DNA of 64,000 nucleotides from Bacteroidota bacterium (GTDB taxonomy: Bacteria > Bacteroidota > Bacteroidia > Chitinophagales > LD1). The position numbers and the translations under genes were made by a program. Positions 57,814 to 64,000 of the stretch are shown piece after piece (positions within the stretch are counted from its first letter, which is position 1; each line of letters begins with the position of its first letter). Under the pieces are notes generated by a model. The model saw nothing but the letters and a program-made list of their open reading frames with translations, was not told the origin of the DNA and made no database searches. Location: contig CANJZE010000014.1 in the NCBI GenBank assembly GCA_947479455.1, forward strand, positions 45,235-109,234, written 5' to 3'.

Positions 57814-59046
57814 TCAATAAAGCATTCTGACCTTGATGGTACTCTTTACTTCTTTGAGCAAACCGAATGCTTCTTTCGATAATGCTGTGTCTACATCGAG
57901 AACCACGTAACCAATCTCATCGTTGGTTTTTAAATACTGACCGAGGATATTGATGTTGTGCGAAGAAAGCTTAGAGTTGATTTCGCCCAACACGCCCGGC
58001 ACATTTTTGTGAATGTGTAAGATGCGATGTGTTTTTGCTTGCAACTGCAAATTCAATTGCGGCACCGAATGCGAACCCGTAGTGCTTCCTCTTTCTAAAT
58101 AGTTCAGCAGTTTTGAAGTTACATCTAAACCAATATTCAACTGCGCTTCTTCGGTAGAGCCGCCAATGTGTGGAGTGAGAATTACATTCGGAAGATTTTG
58201 CAACACAGTCGAAAATTTTGCTCCGTTCTTTTCTGGCTCTTCAGGAAAAACATCAATGGCTGCCCCTGAAAGTTGTCCGCTTTGCAGCGCATTTTTCAAT
58301 GCCTCTAAATCTACCACATCACCACGACTATAATTAATGAGTATGCTTCCGCGTTTCATGAAAGCAAGCGTTTCTGTATTGAATAAATTGCGTGTAGATA
58401 CTTCGCTTGGAATATGCAGCGTTACAATATTCGAACGTTTCAATAAATCTTTTAGCGAACGAACCTGCTTTGCGTTTCCGTGAGGAAGTTTCGATTCCAC
58501 ATCGAAATAAACTACGTCCATGCCCAGCGCTTCTGCCATTACACTTACCTGCGAACCAATATTTCCGTAACCAACAATGCCCAGCGTTTTTCCGCGCAAC
58601 TCAAAACTTCCTTTCGCATCTTTCTGCCAAATGCCTTCGTGAGCCGCTTTATTTTTATCGGTGATTCTGCGAATGAGCATTACTGAAAGTCCGATTACTA
58701 ATTCGGCAACGCTACGTGTGTTTGCATGAGGCGCATTGAAAACTGCAATTCCTTTTTCGGTGGCGGCTTTCATATTTACTTGATTCACTCCAATGCAGTA
58801 GCAACCTATGGCAAGCAACTTGTTTGCTTTGGCTAAAACTTTTTCAGTCACCAAAGTTTTGCTGCGGATGCCGAGCAGATGCACATCTTTTATTTCGCGC
58901 ATTAAATCGGTTTCGCTTAAAGCACCGCTCAGTTTGCGCACGGTTACATAGCCCGCTTCTTTAAATTCTTCAACCGAAACATCGCTGATGTTTTCGAGTA
59001 GGAGGATATTGATTTTATCTTTTGGGTAAGAAGTATGCTTGGACAT
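57814..59046 (-). CDS. serA: D-3-phosphoglycerate dehydrogenase with C-terminal ACT domain
   Basis: LGIRSKTLVTEKVL; AIGCYCIGVNQVN; TLGIVGYGNIGSQVSVMAEALGM; TPHIGGSTEEAQ. Confidence 0.93.
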   Translation of the reverse strand: MSKHTSYPKDKINILLLENISDVSVEEFKEAGYVTVRKLSGALSETDLMREIKDVHLLGIRSKTLVTEKVLAKANKLLAIGCYCIGVNQVNMKAATEKGIAVFNAPHANTRSVAELVIGLSVMLIRRITDKNKAAHEGIWQKDAKGSFELRGKTLGIVGYGNIGSQVSVMAEALGMDVVYFDVESKLPHGNAKQVRSLKDLLKRSNIVTLHIPSEVSTRNLFNTETLAFMKRGSILINYSRGDVVDLEALKNALQSGQLSGAAIDVFPEEPEKNGAKFSTVLQNLPNVILTPHIGGSTEEAQLNIGLDVTSKLLNYLERGSTTGSHSVPQLNLQLQAKTHRILHIHKNVPGVLGEINSKLSSHNINILGQYLKTNDEIGYVVLDVDTALSKEAFGLLKEVKSTIKVRMLY

Positions 59047-59052
59047 GTTTAT

Positions 59053-59158
59053 GTGTTACTGGTTACGGGTTGGCAGTTGCGTGTTAATACAAAATACAAA
59101 GTTGTTTTCTCTTATGACAAATACCAACTCGTAACCATCAACTCGCAACCCGCAACTA
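59053..59158. repeat. Intergenic inverted element with GTTRCGRGTTG units
   Basis: GTTACTGGTTACGGGTTGGCAGTTGCGTGTT ... ACCAACTCGTAACCATCAACTCGCAACCCGCAAC; spans essentially the whole serA-sod gap. Confidence 0.85.
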
Positions 59159-59764
59159 TTATTTCGCTTCAGCAAAACGTTTTGCTACTTGGGCCCAATT
59201 AACTACGTTGAAGAATGCAGTGATATAATCGGGTCTGCGGTTTTGGTAGTTGAGATAGTAAGCGTGTTCCCAAACATCTAAACCGAGAATTGGTGTGCCT
59301 TTGCATTCTGCGATATCCATTAAAGGATTGTCCTGATTTGGAGTAGAACAAACCGCCAACTTGCCACCGCTTACACATAACCAAGCCCAGCCCGAACCGA
59401 AACGCGTAGTAGCGGCTTTGGTAAATTCTGCTTTAAAATTATCGAACGATACAAACGAATTGTTGATGGCTTCTGCCAGTGCGCCCGATGGAGCACCACC
59501 AGCGTTTGGTGCCATAATTTGCCAGAAGAAAGAGTGGTTCCAATGTCCGCCACCATTGTTGCGAACCGGTGCAGGAAGTTTAGAAATGTTCGCGAGAATT
59601 TCTTCAAGCGATTTGGTTTCCCATTCGGTGCCAGCAAGCGCAGCATTTAAATTAGTTACATAAGCATTGTGGTGTTTGCCATGGTGAATTTCCATGGTGC
59701 GCGCATCTACATGCGGTTCGAGTGCATCGAACGAATAAGGCAAAGCCGGTAGTGTAAAAGCCAT
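59159..59764 (-). CDS. Superoxide dismutase (Fe/Mn family)
   Basis: [68 protein letters not shown]. Confidence 0.95.
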   Translation of the reverse strand: MAFTLPALPYSFDALEPHVDARTMEIHHGKHHNAYVTNLNAALAGTEWETKSLEEILANISKLPAPVRNNGGGHWNHSFFWQIMAPNAGGAPSGALAEAINNSFVSFDNFKAEFTKAATTRFGSGWAWLCVSGGKLAVCSTPNQDNPLMDIAECKGTPILGLDVWEHAYYLNYQNRRPDYITAFFNVVNWAQVAKRFAEAK

Positions 59765-59852
59765 TGTATTTTGTTTTTAGTTTTTAGAAAATGATTGTTG
59801 AGGGTGCGAAAGTAAAATGTTTTGAGATTTTTTGGTTGATGATTCAATGGCA

Positions 59853-59893
59853 TAAAAAAGCGCGTCCCGCAATTCTGCGGTACGCGCTTTTGG
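59853..59893 (-). terminator. Intrinsic terminator downstream of the small membrane-protein pair
   Basis: AAAAAAGCGCGTCCCGCA-ATTC-TGCGGTACGCGCTTTT. Confidence 0.75.
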
Positions 59894-59939
59894 GTTGAGT
59901 TTTTGCGTTGATGATATCGCCAACGCAAAACAAAATTTC

Positions 59940-60035
59940 TTAAGAATGCGATTTCTTATAATCTTGGTATTGAATGATGCTAAATGTTACAATCGCTGCA
60001 CCCAAAAGTATTCCGCAAAGAAGTATGAATTCCAT
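59940..60035 (-). CDS. 31-aa single-TM small protein
   Basis: MEFILLCGILLGAAIVTFSIIQYQDYKKSHS*; starts 1 nt after the stop of the upstream 66-aa gene; not in the ORF track (below its size cut-off). Confidence 0.55.
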   Translation of the reverse strand: MEFILLCGILLGAAIVTFSIIQYQDYKKSHS

Positions 60036-60036
60036 A

Positions 60037-60237
60037 TTAGTTTGTTTTAGTTTTATTTCTCATTAGCAGGAAACCAAGTATAGCTAACACCACCGCCACA
60101 CTTGCCCCAACAATTATCACAATTACGTTTGATAATCCCTGAATTTTAAGAACCGAAGAAAGAACAACACCACCAATCAACAATTTGGAAACATCTACAA
60201 AATATTTTCCAACTTCTTTCTTCAACTCTTTATCCAT
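60037..60237 (-). CDS. 66-aa small membrane protein, two predicted TM segments (DUF6722-like)
   Basis: MDKELKKEVGKYFVDVSKLLIGGVVLSSVLKIQGLSNVIVIIVGASVAVVLAILGFLLMRNKTKTN. Confidence 0.6.
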   Translation of the reverse strand: MDKELKKEVGKYFVDVSKLLIGGVVLSSVLKIQGLSNVIVIIVGASVAVVLAILGFLLMRNKTKTN

Positions 60238-60267
60238 ACTTCAAATTTACAACTAATGATTCAAATC

Positions 60268-60301
60268 AAAAAGCGCGAGGGTTTTTCTTCGCGCTTTTTT
60301 T
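60268..60301 (-). terminator. Intrinsic terminator
   Basis: AAAAAGCGCGAGGGTTTTTCTTCGCGCTTTTTTT. Confidence 0.65.
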
Positions 60302-60311
60302 GTATTTGTAT

Positions 60312-60578
60312 TTACTGCTGCTGACTACTGCTACTACTCACATCTTCACCCATCTCTTTCATAAAAGTATGCGCACTATCACCTTTGCAAATAGTTATTG
60401 CGGAGTGTGCTTGTGTGGTTTCTTTGAAGAACAAATTTGCCCTGTCAAATTTTAGTTGCTCTATCTCACTTTGATGTTGTAGCAACTGATGGTTCTCTTT
60501 AGGTATCGCAATTGCAAAAAATAAAAGCAATCCAGAAGTAATCGGGAGTAAAATTTTTTTCATCGAATTTGTTTTCAC
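60312..60578 (-). CDS. Small exported/membrane-anchored hypothetical protein
   Basis: N-terminal hydrophobic segment ILLPITSGLLLFFAIAIP; flanked by a terminator. Confidence 0.5.
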   Translation of the reverse strand: MKTNSMKKILLPITSGLLLFFAIAIPKENHQLLQHQSEIEQLKFDRANLFFKETTQAHSAITICKGDSAHTFMKEMGEDVSSSSSQQQ

Positions 60579-60606
60579 TCCCTAAAAATAACCTTCTTTC
60601 TAAAAA

Positions 60607-61050
60607 CTACTTCTCTCTCTTCTGCTTAAAAAACTCCGTCAACAAAAGTCCGCATTCATCCTTCAATATGCCGTGAGTTACTTCTGTTTTAGGATGAAGC
60701 ACTCTGCCTTGCGTTAAGGTATATCCCGCCTTGGCATCGTAAGCACCAAAAACCAAACGACTCACGCGCGCCCACATAATAGCGCTGGCGCACATGAGGC
60801 AGGGCTCGAGGGTAACATAGATGGTACAGTCTTCTAAAAATTTACTGCCGAGGTAATTGGCGGCAGCGGTAATGGCTATCATTTCGGCATGTGCCGTTAC
60901 ATCTTTCAGTTTTTCGGTTTGGTTATAACCCTTACCTATAATGCGATTGCCCGCTACCACTATAGCGCCTACGGGTATTTCATCTTCTTCAAAAGCGTAA
61001 GTTGCTTCCTTCAAAGCCAGCTTCATAAAATATTCGTCACTAAAATTCAT
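60607..61050 (-). CDS. tadA: tRNA adenosine(34) deaminase / nucleoside deaminase
   Basis: DEIPVGAIVVAGNRIIGKGYN; TAHAEMIAI; TLEPCLMCASAIMWARVSRLVFGA. Confidence 0.9.
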   Translation of the reverse strand: MNFSDEYFMKLALKEATYAFEEDEIPVGAIVVAGNRIIGKGYNQTEKLKDVTAHAEMIAITAAANYLGSKFLEDCTIYVTLEPCLMCASAIMWARVSRLVFGAYDAKAGYTLTQGRVLHPKTEVTHGILKDECGLLLTEFFKQKREK

Positions 61051-61061
61051 GTTACGTATTG

Positions 61062-61142
61062 TGATTTTTAAAAACAGACACTAATTGCACTAATTACACG
61101 GAAATAAAAAAGCAAAAAACAATTCGTGTCAATTCGTGAAAT
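61062..61142. repeat. Intergenic inverted element with CAC(T/G)AATTG units
   Basis: GACACTAATTGCACTAATTACACGG ... CAATTCGTGTCAATTCGTGAAATCCG; overlaps the last codons of the flippase-like gene. Confidence 0.75.
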
Positions 61143-62082
61143 CCGAGTCTTTTGTATAGAATGTTTTCTTTTTCAAAATAAAGAAATAACCAATCACTGC
61201 CGGCAAAACCAAATTGAGCATCCATATAAAAGTAACAGCGCTCAAAATGCCAATTATGTTGTTTGAAAAATTACTGAAAACAAAAATCGCCAGACTTCCT
61301 CTGTAACTGAAATCAAGAAAAGGTAACAGGGGCGAAAACGTAAGTGCCACTAAAAAAACTCCGGTGTGAACCACCAGCGCAAAAAAATTGTCGCTCACGC
61401 CAAAGAACATCAGCAACAAAACATACTGCAACAGATAAACTGCGAGGCGAACGAACGAAAACAACAATACCTTGAGTTGCACGCCAATTTCGGGTAGCGC
61501 ATCATTATCAATAACCAAATTATATTTTTGAAGAAACGGGATAGTTGAAATAAATCGATTGAAAAAATCGAAGCGAAAATAAACGAGCATAAAAGCAACA
61601 CCCACACCAACGGTCAAACCAATCAGCAGCGCATCTGTTCGCCAAAGTGCTACAAAAAAAACTCCTGCCATCAACGTAGCCACACTCTGCGCAATGCCGC
61701 CAATAGAACTCAGGTAAAAAACTTTCGCTTTATCGTCTTCATCTAAATACATTACTCTACCTATAAACTCTCCGCTGCGCGCAGGGGTAACAAAACCAAG
61801 CGTAACGCCCGCAATAATTCCTTTCAATAAATTTCCGAAGCTTGATTTCGACCGAATCAGGATTTTCCATTTCCATGTTTCTAAAGTCCAGTTCAAAGGC
61901 ATAAGCAAAACGGCAAGCAACAGCAGATAAAAGTTTTGCGGCTTTACATTTTGAAGAAAAAAAATCCACTGTGTTTTAAAATCGTTTCGTAAAAAAAGCC
62001 GGTCGGCAATAAACCAGCACAGCAGAATAAAAATCAAGGCTTTTAAAAATGAAAGGAAAGTAGGATGGCGGAAAAAATTCAC
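61129..62082 (-). CDS. Flippase-like / lysylphosphatidylglycerol synthase TM-domain protein
   Basis: Multi-TM; LNWTLETWKWKILI...GVTLGFVTPARSGEFIGRVMYL. Confidence 0.8.
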   Translation of the reverse strand: MNFFRHPTFLSFLKALIFILLCWFIADRLFLRNDFKTQWIFFLQNVKPQNFYLLLLAVLLMPLNWTLETWKWKILIRSKSSFGNLLKGIIAGVTLGFVTPARSGEFIGRVMYLDEDDKAKVFYLSSIGGIAQSVATLMAGVFFVALWRTDALLIGLTVGVGVAFMLVYFRFDFFNRFISTIPFLQKYNLVIDNDALPEIGVQLKVLLFSFVRLAVYLLQYVLLLMFFGVSDNFFALVVHTGVFLVALTFSPLLPFLDFSYRGSLAIFVFSNFSNNIIGILSAVTFIWMLNLVLPAVIGYFFILKKKTFYTKDSDFTN

Positions 62083-62100
62083 GAGGCAAATCTATGTATT

Positions 62101-62208
62101 GACGGGACATTGGGGCAGTAGGGTATTCGGTAATTGGGTAAGGACAATCACTGTATTTCCCAATGGCCTGATTTCCCAATATCCCAATTTCCTACTCTGT
62201 TCTCACGT
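62101..62208. repeat. Intergenic inverted element with ATTGGG units
   Basis: CATTGGGGCAGTAGGGTATTCGGTAATTGGGTAAGG ... TTTCCCAATGGCCTGATTTCCCAATATCCCAATTTCCTACTCTG. Confidence 0.85.
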
Positions 62209-62289
62209 AATTTTCGCTATGCAAATTTGCTATTTCTGATTTCGCTTTTCAGTTTATACGCCTACATTCGCCACCCCAAACTTCAGTAA

Positions 62290-63651
62290 GTGGCAAAACC
62301 CCGCAATGTAATTTTAATAGTAGCCGACAGCTTACGCTACGATGCTGTCTACCGCGATGGTGGTCCTGGAGTTCCGTATTTAGAGAACAACGGTATTCAG
62401 TTTTCGAACGCGCGCTCTGCAGCTTGTTGGACTTTGCCGGCTACTACTAGTATGTTCACGGGCATGATGCCGCACGAGCATGGCACTACTTCGCAAAGCC
62501 GCTGGTTTAAAGATGATGTGCCTTCACTGGCTGGTAAACTCAAAACCGCGAACTACAAACCCATCATGGTTACTGCCAATAGCGTAACCACCGATATATT
62601 TAACGTGAGCAAAGATTTTGATGAGGTGCACAAAACCTGGCAGTTCACACCAACAAAACATCGTTGGCTTTTGCAAACCGTGTTGGCGCTTAACCGCCCG
62701 CGCGTTCGTAAATTAATTCTGAAACCCAAAGACCAGTTCTTCGATAAAGCAAGTGAAGATTTACGTCAGGGAATTATTTATGCGCAAAAAACTTCACACG
62801 ATTCCTTTTTTAAGGCGAAGCAATTGATTGAAGAAAACAACGCGAAAGGTCAGGGTGTTTTCATGTTTATCAATTTAATGGAAACGCATTATCCGTATCA
62901 CATTGCCGATACGTTTACGCTGATGAACAAAACTTTGCTCGGCAAAATTCATGAATGGAAAATTCTGTTTCATTTTCTGTCGCAAAGTTTTTTGAAGAAC
63001 GATAAAGGAGTAGTAAAGCAAGCCGATTTGGATTTACTGCGCACTAAACAACAACTTGCCTGGAAACTGATTCGCGATGATGTAAATAATTTCTGTCGCG
63101 AAATGCATGAGGATAAAGACAACTTGGTTGTTTTTTGCAGCGACCATGGCGATAACTTTGGTGACCAGGGCTGGCAATATCATTTCAGCAATGTAACCGA
63201 TGGAGGAAATAAAGTTCCGCTTTTCTGGCTCGACCACGAAAACAAGAAAGCTGCAACAAAAGATTACAACGTAAGTTCCCGTTTCATGCACCATGAAATT
63301 TTGAATAGCTGTGGTTTGGATAACGAAGGCGGCACATTACTTCGCGAAGCGGAAAATAATTTGCCCGTGCTGCAAAGCTTTTGGTATAACAACGAAGAGC
63401 AAACCATGCAGAAGTATAAATACAATCAAGTAGCGTTTATAGAAGGCGACAAACGATTTGTTCAACGCGCTGGCAACTGGATGTATGCACCCGTTACCAA
63501 AAACGGAAGCGAACCGACTTTTGAATTTGTAGACAAGAACTTCAACCCGCTCGAAGAACTGAATTTACCTGCCGATAGAAAGAAGTATTTAGAAAAATCG
63601 CTAAAAGATTTCTCGTCTTTTTCCGACAAAATAATGAGCAAAGGGAAATGA
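62290..63651 (+). CDS. Sulfatase-like hydrolase
   Basis: NVILIVADSLRYDAVY; SAACWTLPATTSMFTGMMPHEHGT; LVVFCSDHGDNFGDQG; GTG start. Confidence 0.88.
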   Translation: MAKPRNVILIVADSLRYDAVYRDGGPGVPYLENNGIQFSNARSAACWTLPATTSMFTGMMPHEHGTTSQSRWFKDDVPSLAGKLKTANYKPIMVTANSVTTDIFNVSKDFDEVHKTWQFTPTKHRWLLQTVLALNRPRVRKLILKPKDQFFDKASEDLRQGIIYAQKTSHDSFFKAKQLIEENNAKGQGVFMFINLMETHYPYHIADTFTLMNKTLLGKIHEWKILFHFLSQSFLKNDKGVVKQADLDLLRTKQQLAWKLIRDDVNNFCREMHEDKDNLVVFCSDHGDNFGDQGWQYHFSNVTDGGNKVPLFWLDHENKKAATKDYNVSSRFMHHEILNSCGLDNEGGTLLREAENNLPVLQSFWYNNEEQTMQKYKYNQVAFIEGDKRFVQRAGNWMYAPVTKNGSEPTFEFVDKNFNPLEELNLPADRKKYLEKSLKDFSSFSDKIMSKGK

Positions 63652-64000
63652 ATGTTGAAGAAGTCCGTGAATACTGTATAGCTAAAAAAGGAGTAACCGA
63701 AGGTTTCCCGTTTGGTGAAGGTGTATTGGTGTTCAAGGTTATGGAGAAAATGTTTCTGCTCACAAGTTTGAACGAAACTCCCTTTCGCTGCAACTTAAAA
63801 ATGAACGTAGAACTGGTAGAAGAGTATCGCGAAAAGTACTTCGACATACAGCCCGGCTACCACATGAACAAAAAGATGTGGAATAGTGTTTACTTTGACA
63901 CCGGAAATATTCCCCGCAAAGAACTGCTTTGGATGATTGACCACAGTTACGATGAAGTAGTAAGCGGGTTGCCTAAAAAAATTCAACAGGAACTAAAACA
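63648..64000 (+). CDS. MmcQ/YjbR family DNA-binding protein (3'-truncated at window edge)
   Basis: ATGA overlap with the sulfatase; MNVEEVREYCIAKKGVTEGFPFGEGVLVFKVMEKMFLLTSL...YHMNKKMWNSVYFDTGNIPRKELLWMIDHSYDEVVSGLPKKIQQELK; absent from the track because no stop lies in the window. Confidence 0.88.
   Translation, partial: MNVEEVREYCIAKKGVTEGFPFGEGVLVFKVMEKMFLLTSLNETPFRCNLKMNVELVEEYREKYFDIQPGYHMNKKMWNSVYFDTGNIPRKELLWMIDHSYDEVVSGLPKKIQQELK

Overview
Bacteroidota-type chromosomal window (inferred from T9SS sorting domains, SusC-like TonB receptor architecture, TAnnTTTG promoter-like motifs and typical gene families). It is mostly housekeeping and metabolic sequence with about 57 supported protein-coding genes and one tRNA (Asn-GTT). 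I saw no CRISPR array, prophage, IS element or rRNA operon. Recognisable blocks: fumC; two tandem T9SS cargo paralogues; a UbiA/HAD/GT39 operon; a TonB receptor + 1405-aa secreted protein + PorV-like trio; greA/HIT; recG; a RelE/ParE-type toxin-antitoxin pair; aspS; ACMSD-like hydrolase + kynureninase; meaB; mnmH; rnpA-yidD-S41-S41; rho; dnaA; a 5'-nucleotidase split into two genes; a catalytic-only methylmalonyl-CoA mutase subunit; serA; sod; tadA. The most unusual signal is a recurring class of intergenic element: short ~8-12 nt degenerate units repeated on one side of a gap and inverted on the other. Each gap has its own unit sequence, and the elements abut or run into several gene ends, including coding sequence of kynU, the methylmalonyl-CoA epimerase, a flippase-like protein and a nucleotidase lipoprotein signal peptide. 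A second interesting spot is a two-gene mini-operon of tiny membrane proteins (66 aa + 31 aa), the second below the ORF-track threshold. All family names are from reading the translations; no database search was run.
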